Positions 11,271 through 23,689 of a stretch of 64,000 nt of DNA are shown here, piece after piece; position 1 is the stretch's first letter; each line of letters begins with the position of its first letter. The notes under the pieces were generated by a model. It ran no database searches and was not told where the DNA came from. It saw only the letters and a program-made list of their open reading frames with translations. The stretch lies in contig NW_006494789.1 in NCBI RefSeq assembly GCF_000471905.2, positions 3,113,176 through 3,177,175 of the forward strand, read 5' to 3'. Made by a program: the position numbers and the translations under genes. This DNA comes from Amborella trichopoda (lineage: Eukaryota > Streptophyta > Magnoliopsida > Amborellales > Amborellaceae).

Positions 11271-13610
11271 TTAATATTCACCTTCCATATCTCCTGAAAG
11301 GAAAAGAGAGAATGAGAGGAAGAGGAAGAGAATAAAAGAGAGATAAATATGAGGGGAGAAATTTAAGGAAACAGAGGTATGACATTGGGAAAGAGAGAGA
11401 GAGAATGAAAAGAGAAAGGGAAATTTTAAAATAAAAAACACCAATTTCAATCAAAAGTAAGAGAGTAATAAAATGTTCCAATGATCCAAATTCCTCGTAT
11501 AAAGATAGAGAAATGAGAGAAACCAGGAGAAGATGATAGATAAAGTTGTATAGAGAGAGAAGAGAGAAATTTTAGAGGATGATAGAGAGTGTTCGTTAGA
11601 GATGCATGTTTCAATGCTCTAAATTCATTGGGTAAAGAGAGAGAACAGAGAAATATAAGAGGATGATATAGAGAGTTCGTTGGATAGAGGGAGATAATAG
11701 AGAAATTTAAGAAGATGATAGAGAGAGTTCGTTGAAGATGCATGTTTCAATGCTCTGAATTCAACATATAGAGAGAGGAGAGAGAAATTTAATAGGATGA
11801 TAGAGAGAGTTCTTTGGAGAGAGAGAAAGAGCATGTTTCTTAGATAAGTTCATTCTAAAGTTCTTTCTATTTATATCTCTCTCTCTGTTTCTATCAATAA
11901 TCTATCTTTTCTCTCAATGTTCTACTTCTCGATCCACGCATCAATTTAGGAACTTTAGATTTCATTCACCCATGCATGTATGTAATATCATGTTTCCTAA
12001 ATAGGCTCATTTTAAAATTCTACCCTTCCATTTATCACTTTCTTTCTCTCAACGCTATCCTTCTCTAACCTTGCACCAATTCTACTAAGAGAGAAAGAGG
12101 GAAAGAGAGGCAGGCATAATTATTTTGTCACCTTCCAATTGTTTACACATGTCCTAATCATGGCCATCTAAATGTAATCTCCTCTTTTTATATATGTTGA
12201 GAGGGAGAGAGAGAAAGAGAGGAACATAGAGACTAGGAGAGAGATAAATAAGGCTGGAGAAATTTAGGAAAAGAGATATTTATTTTGGGGAGACATTTAA
12301 GAAAAGGAAAGAGGGAGAGATATATGGGTTGGGAAGAGAATGAAGAGAGTGTGAGAGGTATGGCATTGACAAGGAGGACATTGAGATTGGAGATAGAGAG
12401 ACGGAAATTAAAGTTCATCATCATTGAAAAATAGAAGACTCCAAATTCAAAAGACGTAAGAGGAAATTAACATTTTACGATGATCCAAATTCATCATACA
12501 GAGAGGAAACAAAGAGAGAAATTTAAAAGGATAATGGAGAGAGTCCGTTGGAGATGCATGTTCCAATGCTCTAAATTCAATGTGTAGAGAGAGGGAGAGA
12601 ATAGATAAATTTAAGACGATGATAGAGAGAGATTGTTGGAGAGGGAGACAGAAAGGGCATGTTTCCTATATAAGCTCATTCTAAAGTTCTATCTTTCTTT
12701 TTACTTTTCTCTCTTTTCTATCAATGCTCTCTCTCTCTTTTTCTCTCAATGATTTACTTCTCAATCTACGCACCAATTTGAGAACTTTAGATTTCATTCT
12801 CTCATGCTCTCTAAGTAATTTTATATTTCTTAAATATGCTCGTTCTAAAATTTTACCCTTCAATTTATCTTTCTTTTTCTCTCAACAGTCCCCTTCTCTA
12901 TCCACACACCAATTCTATCAAAAGTAAAAGAGGGAAAACGTTGGAGGCATAATTATTTTATCACCTTTCAAATTTTTTTCACTTCTCCTAATAGCACATC
13001 ATCTTCTTTTAGAATATGAACTCCACCTTCCATATCTATTGAGAGGGAGAGAGAGAAAGAGAGGGACAGAGAGAAAAAAGGAGAGATAAATATGGGGGGA
13101 GAGATTGAAGGAAAGAGATATTTGATTTCGGGGAGAGATTTAAGGAAAGGAAAGAGGGAGTGAAATATGGTGTTAGGAAAAGGGAGAGAGAAATATGGGT
13201 TGGGAAAAAGGAGCGAGAGAGAGAGAGAGAGGATGGTGTAGAGAAGAGGGAGATTGAGATTAGAGATAGTGAGGGCAATTAAAGTTCATCATCATTGAAA
13301 AATAAAGAAACTCCAAATTCAAGCAAAGTAAGTGGGAAATGACATGTTCCAATGATCCAAATTAATCGTAAAGAGAGAGAGATAAGAGAGAAACTTAAGA
13401 GGAATGTAGAGAGTACATTTATTGAGAGAGAAGAGATAAATTTAAGATGATAGAGAGATTTTGTAAGATATACATGTTCCAATGCTCTAAATTTAACGTT
13501 AAGATAGAGCGAGAAGAGAGCAATGGGACATGAATTCTAAATAGGCTCATTCTATGGGTTAGGAAGAGGGAGAGAGAGAACGAAGGGAGAGAGAGAACGA
13601 AGAGAGAGGG
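11271..13610. repeat. GA-rich satellite, about three 0.85-0.9 kb units
   Basis: Three tandem units begin near 11271, 12181 and 13018, each with a header like CACCTTCCATATCT followed by long GAGAGA runs. Each contains a block like CATGTTCCAATGATCCAAATT (11476, 12476, 13344 regions, variable), then TTAAATATGCTCGTTCTAAA-like and CACACACCAATTCTATC-like blocks. The third unit is cut short at about 13610 by the LTR remnant of element E. Inside the units a shorter subrepeat (GATGCATGTTCCAATGCTCT) recurs. Open frames here are artefacts of purine/pyrimidine strand bias. Confidence 0.65.
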
Positions 13611-13640
13611 GTATGGTGCCTTGGATGAATTGTAAATAGG

Positions 13641-13943
13641 CTGTTTATGAAGCTTTGAAGTTTGTTATTAGGCTTTGGTGCCTTGGATGAATTGTAAGAT
13701 TCTGTGTATTGTAGTTATGACTTTTGTAGTATGCATATGGATATGAATGGTTTTAGTTTATTCAGCTTTTGTTGTTGTTTCTTGTGGAGTTTGTGCGTTT
13801 TCCTCATGGTTTTTACGATTTTGCAATTATGACACGTGTTGATGTCAATCCCACCTGAGTGACATATGCGACCTCCGATCGCAATCTCGTACTCTGCCAC
13901 CTCTAGTTTAGGATGGTAGGGCTCAGGGGGTGGGGTCGTGGCA
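13641..13943 (+). repeat. 5' LTR remnant of element E
   Basis: About 300 bases align with the end of the 3' LTR (51783-52087): shared landmarks are GCATATGGATATGAATGG, TTATGACACGTGTTGATG and TAGTTTAGGATGGTAGGG. Homology stops near 13641, where the GA-rich satellite begins, so some 2.2 kb of the LTR are gone. A 21-base word at 13615-13635 is repeated exactly at 13677-13697, which suggests a repair event at the break. Confidence 0.85.
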
Positions 13944-13946
13944 GTA

Positions 13947-13962
13947 TGGTATTAGAGCAGCC
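13947..13962 (+). other. Primer-binding site of element E (tRNA-Met type)
   Basis: TGGTATTAGAGCAGCC follows the LTR end by three bases. It matches TGGTATCAGAGC, the complement of the plant initiator tRNA-Met 3' end, with one mismatch in the first 12 bases. This is the usual primer for Del/Tekay and many other plant gypsy elements. Confidence 0.85.
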
Positions 13963-14053
13963 AAGATAGGATTCTTGGCTTAGAGAGTCCTAGAAGTGTC
14001 CTTTGAATAACTCTTATTTGGTTTAGTGATTGGGTGTTCTTGTCATAGTTTAA

Positions 14054-14776
14054 GATGACAAGAACTTAGGCCGACGAGGCGAGTCCTCGTAATGGGAACT
14101 CCAACGCGGTCAGGGAATTCATCAAGACCTTAGGGGTCATGAATCAGATAATGAAGGACCATATCCAGGCCTTGGCTGCCCTAGCTTAGGACAGAATGAT
14201 AGTGGTCTAATAGAGAAGTTTAAGAAGTTAGGGTCACTAACCTTTACGGGATATGGAGGAGTGGAGAAAGCTGAAAGGTGGCTGATGCAAGTTGAGAAAA
14301 TCTTCGGAATCTTACAGTGCTATGATGAGCAGAAGTTAAGGTTGGGTACCTTCATGCTAGAAGGGGATGCCGAACATTGGTGGCATTCGAGCCAGCAAGC
14401 CAAGGAAGAGGGTGAAATAGTACCTACTTGGGAAGGATTTTGAGAGGCCTTCAATGAAAAATATTTCCCTGAATCAATAAATGAAAGGAAGGAGGTGGAA
14501 TTAATGGAAATACAACAAGGGAATATGACCATTGATCAATACGTGGCTAAATTTTCAGAGTTATCCCGATACGTGCCGCACATCATCAACACGGACGCTA
14601 GGAAGGCAAGCAAGATTGAGAGAAGTTTGCCGCCCGATATCAAAGGGAGAGTTTTCTCGGCCAATCTCAAGGCCTTTTCTCAATTGGTGGACTTCGCTAG
14701 AAAGGTTAAAAAAGATTATGATGACTATCAACTTAGGACAAAGAAGCAAGGGACAGGGCCTCCACCCTTTGGTGGT
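14054..14776 (+). pseudogene. gag of element E, N-terminal part (interrupted)
   Basis: ATG at 14054 opens a frame with an early TAG; after a frameshift near 14210 it continues to the insertion point. The classical gag motif is present: FTGYGGVEKAERWLMQVEKI, then FMLEGDAEHWWHS, with one TGA at about 14442, and YVAKFSELSRYVPH. It would form the capsid. It ends at codon ...PPPFGG where element B starts (14777). The other half, with the zinc knuckles, lies 32 kb away at 47264 and is in the same frame once a 5-base target duplication is discounted. Confidence 0.85.
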
Positions 14777-17381
14777 TGTTGGAAGGTACTTTTCATCAAC
14801 ATGAGGCCCTCGCTCAATAAAGGCCTAGCAAGTAGTGGAAATTTTGGTTGTCTCAGAACAGTCCCAGAACTGTTCAAGATCTTCATGATGTCTCTCAAAA
14901 GTCTCTTGCTAAGTTCGTCGCATTTCGACATGTCTACGGAAGTGCAGACTGAGAAACAGTTATGGAAGAATCGGCCTCTTGCAACCTGAAACGGACCCGT
15001 ATAACTAGAGTTACATTTTCAACATCCCAAACTGTTGTGGGACCACTAACATTGGATCCTTCGCTATTGAAAACCCCCAGGAGTAAAGTTTCAGCCTAAA
15101 CAGACACTCTAGGAAGAAGTTATTAAAGAAGTTATAGGCGAAAGACTGAAATAGGAAGAGGCGCACGCTATTCCCATGTGGCCACCCTGCAACACTACAC
15201 CATTAAAGGGATAGTCACGACCTGTGACTTTCTTCGCTCATATCTCTGCCATCCTATGTTGGATCGCGCTCAAATTTGGTGAGCATGTTCCTCTAGTCAA
15301 GACGAGCGATTGGATATGTGGCACGCTCCGTGACCATACCTGAGCGCGACGAAAAGCTAGAGCGAAGTTACAGATCCGTGAAGAAAGTGCAAGAAATTTC
15401 GCAGCATCGTGCGTTGCTTGAGCTGCCAAATCACGCCGCTCATGAGCTAACGTGAGACCAATTCCATTGTGGGCGTAAGGTCTCGGGCCATCTTTGACCA
15501 GAACCCTGTACATGATAAACAGTTGAACTTTTCACATGAAGCCGACGAACATATTGCAAATTCTGTCGTCGAAATCCTTGATTCCGGTCAAAATTCCAAA
15601 CTTGCAAAGTCTTCATTCGGCCACGTAATGGAGCTATGTTTGGTGCCTCGTTATCGATTTGAAGTTTTTCTATGTTTTCTTCGGCACCAAAGGAACGAAC
15701 ACACTATCGATTTGAAGTTTCAAGTCGACTCAAAATTCAAGTCACATAGTCACGCACCAAAAACACTATCCATGGCTCGTAGTTGGCATCAAATCGATCT
15801 CCATGCCAAGCCTTACAAGAAAACAATCATCTTAAGATAAAGAGGGCATCAGAACAATCCTGGATCAGCCATGCAAGAACACGCAAATCTTAAGGGCAAC
15901 ACAGAGATTGTTCTAGAATTTCACAACTTGTTAGGAAGGGGCAAATTTGTCATTTTGTACCCTATTTTCTAATTTATTTTAATTCAATTTAATCTTAATT
16001 TCAAGCAATTAGGGTTACTTTTGATCATCCACCCAAGTTTGAGGTACGCTTCTATATATACGTACCATCATTGTACATGGAATGGGGGAGAAAAGGCCGA
16101 CACATACACACATGAGAGACAGCTTTCAGTCAATACAAGTTTCTCTTTCTTACCATTGTGGTTTGCACTTGAGAGAGAGGGTGAGGTGAGAGAAACTTTT
16201 GACCGGTACCGCTAAGGTTGAGGTAAATATTCTCTCTCTTATTTTTCTTTTCTTCTTCTCTCTCCCTTCTCTCCTCTCTTCTCCCTCTTCTTCTTTTGAG
16301 TCCCTCGTGGAGGTCGTGCACGGCAATGGCAATGTCGTGAATGCCTCTCCCTTGGTCTCACAGGTCGCACATGGCGATGGCAATGCCATGCACTAGTCTT
16401 CTTTCCCTCCTTCTTGTCTGTCACTTTCTCCAATGAAGTCTGTAAACGACACTTCCCATCGCCGCCCATAGACATAGCTTTGTCGTCTGGATGAAGAACC
16501 TAGAGGGCGAAGTGTGATGCCACCTGTAGGAGTTTCCCTATGCTGTGCATCTAACATAGACGACGATACCTATAGCCGCCCGCTAGAGGCCCTGATACCA
16601 CCGATTGCAGTCCACGATCTTCCTCCCTGCGTTCGGTGCCTATCGTCGTTCTCCCTGCGTCCCACGTCTATCTCCGTGTGACATAGGAGAAACCATCACC
16701 GTAAGCCTCGTCAGGAACTAACGCCATCCACAAGGTATACGCCGCCTCCTTGCATTGCCCACCGCGATGTCTATCGACGTCTGGATTTCCCCTACTCTTT
16801 TATCGTCTTGTTCTTTCCTCTCCACCTTTTTCTCCTCACTTGATTGAGGGTAGGCCTAGCGTAGCACTGATACGTCGACCTTGCCGTTGTGCTGGTCTTG
16901 TGAACCACGCTGGTCTTGCTACCGCTCAGAGTCGATGGCTTTCGGTTATCATGCTAGCCTCGCCCCTCCATCAAGTTTTGTTCTCCTTTCCATCTTTTGT
17001 CTAACCATGCATTTTGTCAGCTTCTCCTATTAACGTGCATTTCCCTAAGACTAGGGTGGGTCCATTTCGACCCACTTGTCTTACAAATAACCATAGAAGT
17101 GTTGTGCAGAAAAACAAGAGGGTTACTGGTCACGGGAGGCGATTCCGACCCAGCTCAAGCAGCTGAGGGGCTTTCTTCATGATCGAAGAGGGCGTCCACA
17201 TGAGCCAGCCTAAGTTAGTCCTGAACCCACATAAAATTCCTCTCTCACTGGTTGGTATACCTGCCCTTTCCCTCGAGCAAGGTTTCGAGAGCGCGATCTC
17301 AAATCTCGGGTCCATCAGAGACCCGAGACACGTGCCATCAGAGTACCTAGATATGGAGGGCGAGATCGAGGGACCTAACCA
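14777..17381 (+). repeat. 5' LTR of element B (2605 bp)
   Basis: Starts TGTTGGAAGGTACTTTTCAT and ends ACCTAACCA, three bases before the PBS. A TATA box (CTATATATAC) at 16052-16061 is followed by a leader starting about 25 bases later and a long CT-rich block (16225-16300). It aligns throughout with 44648-47258 and, in reverse complement, with 10672-7960. Short frames inside the LTR are not genes. Confidence 0.9.
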
Positions 17382-17384
17382 GCT

Positions 17385-17402
17385 TGGCAGCTCCACTGGG
17401 GA
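17385..17402 (+). other. Primer-binding site of element B (tRNA-Arg type)
   Basis: TGGCAGCTCCACTGGGGA, against TGGCGACTCCGCTGGGGA expected from tRNA-Arg(ACG): three mismatches, of which two adjacent ones (AG for GA) look like later change. It starts three bases after the LTR end, as in A, C and D. Confidence 0.8.
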
Positions 17403-17479
17403 CTTACTACCCCTTAGTTGCCTCGCTCTTGTTTGACCAATCTCCTTTTCACTTTCTGCACCTTTTTCTATTGCATTAG

Positions 17480-18335
17480 GGTTGTTCAACCTGTTGATCT
17501 GGGTCAGGGATTTCCTCATCCCTGCACTCGTGGCTGTCCATGGAGAGCCGCTCAAGCCTCCTTCCCAACTCTTCTTCTGAGTCAGAACTCATGGTCCGAC
17601 TCCCAGGTTATCACTTGGTCCGTGCGAGAGGGGATTTAAAGGTCCTTGCCTCCCTGCTTTCTCGCTCTAATGGACTCTCCACCAAGGACCCTTTCATGAG
17701 CAGACTTCTGCTATCGCGCACCCTGCTACAGGCAAATCTTCTGCCAGTCATACTGTTGCGGTATGCAGTAGGGCTGCCCCCTCCATCCCTACGAGAGTTT
17801 ACCGCGAGGCAACCCTCTGTGCCCCTTCACAAATCTGAGCTTCAACACCTGGAGGTTCGGTACACAGAGGTGGAGGCCTGAGGTCTTCAGCCTTCGCACA
17901 CACTCAAAGGGTCATGGTCTATCCACTCGAGCGCCACCTCAGGGCGACCCTCATGTTTCCTTGAACTCACATCCAAGACTAGCCCTTCTCAGGCCAAACC
18001 CTTCATGCGCCATGCATTCGCTTTCCACAACTCGGGGCAGCACTAGCTCTATACCACCTCAAGCATGGGAGGGTCGACCGCTTCGTCTTCCCTCTCGGCA
18101 CACACAGCTTCACCTTGTGAGAGACAAGCTTCCTCCTCATCCCTCACAAACACAAGCTCGTGGGTCTCAGCCTCCACAGGTCCAACTTTCCACAGGGCCC
18201 GGGCTGACCCCCGAGTCACCTGGACGGTTAACCCTGAAGGTGCACATGCACCATCTTCGCAGGTTCCTTTCGGAGCCAGACTCAGGTGGAGTCACGAGCC
18301 GGCCCCTCTTTCCTCCATCGCTCTCCCAATGCTAA
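17480..18335 (+). pseudogene. Leader ORF region of element B, degenerate
   Basis: Homologue of the leader ORF in A and C, scattered over frames: a start like GLFNLLIWVRDFLIPALVAV at about 17480, then ATGKSSASHTVAV near 17725, and STPGGSVHRGGGLRS at about 17840. A later segment (17961-18335) contains TLKVHMHHLRRFLSEPDSGG, matched in C near 61990 (TLKVHMHCLCRSLSGPDSGG). At least one stop and two frameshifts break it. The protein is proline/serine-rich and has no recognised domain. Confidence 0.5.
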
Positions 18336-18549
18336 GCAAGCACCTCGAGCCCTGGTAGTTAAAGGTCTTCCCTAAGAGTACCATCTTGAGCCAGGTCATC
18401 CGAACACCCTGGGCTCACGAAGGAATTCAAGGCAACGAATTGATGTTGGACAGAGGCCTCCAGCCTCCATAAAAAGAACCCAATTTGTGCTCCATCCTTG
18501 GGCCGTACTCCTTGCTCTAGCTCATAGACATGGGCCTCGCCTATTCAAA

Positions 18550-21500
18550 GAATACGAGACAATCCAGGTCTTAGGCTCGTTTTGGAATAAGGTCCACAGC
18601 TGCCTCAAGATCAAGCTGAAGAGAGGCCTACAGATCCTGATCAGGGAAGCCTCCGAGGAAGTCGAAGTCGCCACCCCTGCGACCTCTTGCCTTGTAATAC
18701 CTTTCTCCCTCTTCAAACTCTAGCACCTGAGCAAGTCCTGGAGTACTATTCGGTGATCACCACCCAGAAGCCACTGTCCCAAGACCGTCAAGAACCAGTC
18801 CTCACAAGATCGGTAAACAAAGCCCAAGTCCAGTCGGGCCAAGCTGAGCCCCTCCAGATTGACTTGCCATGCGTAACTTGCCAGCGTCGATAGTCCGTTG
18901 CATTAACTAACTTTGACCTCTCAGAAGAAACGGTCAGTTTCATGGTGATCAATTACTCGAACAACGCTCAGGAGGAGCGAATGAACAAATTCAAGGAAAT
19001 GATGCAAGCCATCCTCAGAAAAGACGGAGCCCCTAAAGCCCTCCAGACCTCCTTCTACGCCTGACTTCCCGACCGGTGAGGACACAGCTCCTAGGCAGGC
19101 TCCGCCACTGGTCTCTCAAGACAGCTCCTCCTCTCGCGGGGTCTCCCAAACTGACATAGATACTATGGTAGCCCATAGCCTGAAGAACAAGGTCCCGGGC
19201 ATGCAAGAGATGCCACTTTTACCAAAACCCATATCCTTCATACATTGACCAGGTGTCGTTTCCCCTGAACAACCAAAAAAGAAAACTCACCCTATTCAAT
19301 GGTACCACATCTCCTCACCAGCATACGGCCCACTTCCAAGCAGCCTGTCGGGAGATGACAACTGACGGATGTCTTCTCCTTCGCCAGTTTTTCGAAACTC
19401 TCGAAGGACCAGCCTTCCAGTGGTATGCTCGATTGCCGCCGAACACGGTGAACCCTTGGCAAAAAATGGAGCATTTGTTCAATCAATGCTTCTACGAAGT
19501 CCAAAGGAACGCGGAAACAATCGAGCTTCTCACCTTGATGCATGAACTTGGTGAGCCGGTTGATAAATTCATCACCCGATGGAGAGAGTTGGCGACCTTG
19601 CATGCCACTCCCATGACTTAGAAGGAAGCAGTCCAGACCTGCATACAGAACATGCTTCCTGAGATCCACCCTCCATGTCAGAGCTCATCTCTAAGGCAGT
19701 CCGTATTGAGGGATTCGTTAAGCACAACAACACCTGTCAGCAACCTGCCTTCTCAAACTCATGCCCTAGCAGTCGGGGCAATCAAAAGGCAGTAATTAGC
19801 GCAGCCATCGCCATGGCTGACACCAAAGTCTCAATTTCTCAAACCCTGGACCTCTCCAAGGCACAAGTATCTCCGGCCAAGGCCAAGCAACAGTCTTATA
19901 ACAGCATCCTGCCTCCTAAAAACTCTGAGCGAAGCGACTAGCACTAGAATAAGGTTTAGCCCTTCGACACAGAGTAGAAACCTGCATTACTTCAGCTACT
20001 ACTTGAACAGAACATGATATAATTTTCGGAGGCCAATACTGCAGAGTTGGCAAGGTAGGAGGCAAACGAGAAGTACTGCGCCTATCACAGGAGGGTCTAC
20101 CACTCCACTCACGATTGTTATACGCTCAACAACACTATCGAAGCCCTTATTGACAAGGGTCTCTAAGAATTGAAAAAGGTGTTCAGGGCAGCTGAGGCAT
20201 CTCACATAATCACAATCAAAGAAGATGACGGGGCACCCGCTATCCTTCTTGCATTCTTCTCGATAATGCTCGAAGAAGGAATCACCACCACAAAGCCAAC
20301 AAGGCAGCCTATGTTCCTGCCTCTAAGGAGCAAGACCCTCTGGTGCACATATCACCGGATACTAGGCCATGACATCAGTGAGTGCACTGGCTTCCATAAA
20401 CTCGTGGCCGGGAAGATGCAACAGTGTCAGGAAGTTCAAGGCGACCCGACGAGACACCCTGGAGTCCCTGTCTCGCCTACACAAGAAGACCTTTTGAAGG
20501 GAAACGCCTAGCAAGACCATCTATAAGCTCTCTTCAAGGCAACGCTCCAACAAGGTATCGTCACTCCCAAGCTCACCAGGCAGCCGAGACACCATGTTCA
20601 AGGCACGAAAACACTCTGGTTCCCCTATCACTATGCGTGGGGCTAGGAACTCAATAACTTCTCTAGGTTTGAGGCCATAGTCACGGAGAAAGTCCAATAC
20701 GGTCGCATCGACTGTGCTCTTCTTCTGGAAAACATCCGAGCCCTCTCTCCCATTAAAGGAGAAGCCACTCTGTAGGCCCATCATAAATTTGCATTAGACT
20801 CTTCAGGGCCTTCGACTTCTCAACGCTGGGAAGTCTACCATGAACAAAGCAGGATCAAGTCCCTAAAATGCAAGATAGTCTGCCAGGCTACCGCCTCTCG
20901 CCAGCCTGATAGGGCAGTCCAAACATCCCCTTTGGGATCCCAAATAAGATGGCGAACACTTAGGTCAGCCAACCGAAGGAATCATCTTCCTTAGCCACCA
21001 TTTGAGGAAGAATTCCTCAAACCCCTTCCTCCACTGCCAACCTTGCGGGACTTCATCCAAGGCACAACTCGCCTCATCTTATCGTCCAATCAATCAGACA
21101 GCCATGAGTCATCAATATCTCAAGAGCCAGCCAAAATGAGTGACGACATTAAAAGCACCCCACAAAGATCAAAGCCGGGGCAAGACTTTAAATATCCCCG
21201 ACAAACGTCCAACTCCGGTGACGACGTAAAACGCTGCTGTGAACGTTCTAACCCTTCATCTTCTTCCCTCTCCTCTATTCCTTCTATAGGTACCGCTCAG
21301 TGATGCCCAAACATCGACTCTCTAAGCATGAAGTTGGGAGACACTAGTCTCACCATGCCGCAATAAGAACACCTCAGAGAAATGTTGGTCCAAGCAAGAG
21401 GATTCTCGATAGCTGCCGATGCCCTGGCAACTCGAGTCAAAGCCGAGCCATCTCCGGGCTCTTCCCTTCATGAAGCATGCCACATGATCCAAGAACAGAA

Positions 21501-21590
21501 GGCGTCGCCCAGTTCGGGGCTAGCGCTGAGTGAACCCCATCACAAGGCTATAGATCCCTCGCTTGAAGCTGGCCCTTTTATCGCCTAGAC
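18550..21590 (+). pseudogene. gag of element B, degenerate
   Basis: N-terminal segment 18560-18893 (shared with C: PEQVLEYYSVITTQKPLSQD), the methionine-rich start NKFKEMMQAIL at about 18985, the gag domain at 19253-19621 (FQWYARLPPN, HLFNQCFYEV, DKFITRWREL) ended by a TAG at 19619, then a short deletion. The two clear knuckles are CAYHRRVYHSTHDC (about 20077) and CTYHRILGHDISEC (about 20345). The third, near 20620, has lost its first cysteine (WFPYH). The tail 21043-21588 contains DFKYPRQTSNSGDDVKRC and EACHMIQ. After it the frame passes directly to the RT connector; no protease motif is seen. Confidence 0.8.
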
Positions 21591-23150
21591 TAACAAAAGA
21601 TCAGCCCTCCCCCACATTGTGCCCCTCTTAGAGGTCGAGATATCAGGGTCATGGGTGGCTACACTCGAGATCAAAGAAAACCCTTGTGAGTCCCCCGACT
21701 AGGAACTTCAGGAAGCTCCCGAGGAGTGGGAAGAGGGCGGTCAAGCCACAGCTGATGAACTAGAAGAGATCAACCTGGGGATGAGGCTAACTCAAGGGCA
21801 ACCTTCATCTCAGTAAAGATGTCCTCAAATGAGAAAGAAAGCTATATCTCCCTCCTTTTAGCAAATCGAAACGTCTTCGTTTGGCATTATCACGAGATGC
21901 CTAATTTAGACCCCTAGATTGTTTTCCATTGCCTTGGTATTGATCCTACCATCAAACCCACGAAGAAAAAATCAAGAAGGGTTAGGCCCAACCTCGAGAT
22001 GCAAATCGATGCCGAGGGAAACAAGCTCAAGCAAGATGGATTCTTACGTGAAGTCAAATACCCATGATGGTTAGCGAATGTCGTCCCGATCAAGAAGAAG
22101 AATGGCTAAATCCAGGTCTGCATCGACTTTCGTGACTTGAACACTGCTTGTCCCAAGGACGATTCCCCCTATCGTTCATCAAGATGCTGGTTGACTCCGT
22201 GGCCCATTGCCAAATCTTCTCCTTTATGGACGGTTATTCTGGTTACAACCAAATCACGACGATGCCAGAGGATGAGGAGGCCCCTGCATTCTTGTCTCCA
22301 AATGGTGTCTTTCGTTGCACTGTGATGCTAAAGAATGCCGGTTCCATGTACCAGCTGGCCATGATAACTATCTTCAGGGAGATGATTCACAAGGAGGTCG
22401 AGTGTTATGTGGATGACTTGGCGGTAAAGTCTGAAATAAAAGCCACTCATGTACAAGACCTTAAAAAGGAGTTTGAGCGGTTGCAGCATCACCAGCTCAA
22501 GATGAACTTGAAATGCGCCTTCGGCGTACGCTCAAGAAAATTCTTAGGTTCATCGTGAGATATCATGGGTTGGAGATCGAGGCAGCCAAAATCAACGCAA
22601 TTCAGGACATGCCACCGCCTACAACCCTCCATAAACTGCGGTCCCTCCAAGGACAGCTTGCTTACATTTGAAGGTTCATTTCAAACATCTCAGGGTAATG
22701 CAAACCCTTTTCACATCTCCTAAAGAAGGATAATCCCTTCATATGGGAGGAAGCCTGCCAAGCTGCCCTCAAGGACATCAAGAAATACTTGTTGAATCCA
22801 TCACATTACCGCCCTTAATGAGTCACTCGAGGCACTCCTGGTGCAGAACTACGATGGAGGGAAAGAGATGACGTTCTATTATCTCAATCAAAGATTGCAA
22901 GGGGCCAAGAAGATCTACCCTCCCATTGAAAACATGTGCTTAGCCTTGATCTTTGCGGTGCAGAAGCTCCGTCATTACTTGCTCAGCAGCAAGGTCAAGC
23001 TAATATTCAAAGTGGACTCAATCAAGTGCCTTATGACCCGACAATGTTTGTCAGGATGTTTAACCAAGTGGGCATTATTGCTAATAGAGTTTGGCATCAC
23101 GTATGTACCACATTAGGTAGTTAAAGGTTAGACCCTAGCTGACTTCCTTG
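21590..23150 (+). pseudogene. Reverse transcriptase and RNase H of element B, degenerate
   Basis: Begins with a connector (ADELEEINLG, about 21745) that also precedes RT in C. RT landmarks follow: VVPIKKKNG, CPKDDSPLSFIKMLVDS, FSFMDGYSGYNQI, and the catalytic box CYVDDLAVKS with both aspartates intact (about 22410). The thumb and RNase H part reads LQGQLAYI, FSHLLKKDNPFIW and YPPIENMCLALIFAVQKLRHY. There are stops and a deletion of about 60-80 bases near 22800, where C has VLFTLVLGRPLIMYVTTLDE. It would have copied the element RNA into DNA. Confidence 0.85.
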
Positions 23151-23660
23151 CGGCTTACACAGTCTCCTCAGAATCTCCCTTGTCAAGTGATCTCCCGGAT
23201 GAGGACGTTTTCTGTATGGTGCTAGCTCGACCGTGGGAGATGTACTTTGACTGAGCATTCCAGTTTGATAGAGGGGGCGCCAGAGTTGTCTTCATGACTC
23301 CCAATGGAGGAATGATTCCTCTATCCTTCCCTCTTGCGGAGGCATTTTTTCATAATGAAGCTAAGTATCAAGCCTTCATAATCGAACTGGAGATCGCTCA
23401 GGAGCTAGACCTGGAACATCTAAACAGCTTTGGTGACTCTGAACTAGTCATATGGTAGTTAAAGGTGATCAACGACATAAGGAAGGATACTCTCAAGCCT
23501 TACAATGACACGACAAAAACTTACATGGCCTAGTTCGATGACTTCTCCCTAAGTCATATTCCTAGAAGGTAAAACTCGTAGGTGGATGCACTCTCGATGC
23601 TCGGCGCCACCATCCAATTGTCTTCATCAGGGCCCACTCTAGTCTAGGTAACCGAATGGA
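23150..23660 (+). pseudogene. Archaeal-type second RNase H of element B
   Basis: Frame with WEMYFD at about 23240, GGARVVFMTPNGGMIPLSF, EAFFHNEAKYQAFIIELEIA and GDSELVI. This is the DxA...NEAxYxA...GDSxLV pattern of the extra archaeal-like RNase H that Tat-lineage elements carry between the normal RNase H and integrase. Nonsense codons occur (TGA after WEMYFD, TAG after ELVIW). Its presence supports the Tat assignment independently of the PBS. Role: a second RNA-DNA hybrid nuclease, proposed for the family; activity here is lost. Confidence 0.75.
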
Positions 23661-23689
23661 GACATGTTGACTTGAGAACCTAAGTTGAC

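Noticed and set aside
16225..16300. CT-rich block as independent microsatellite
   Set aside because: The same tract is present in all copies of the LTR downstream of the TATA box, so it is an LTR component.
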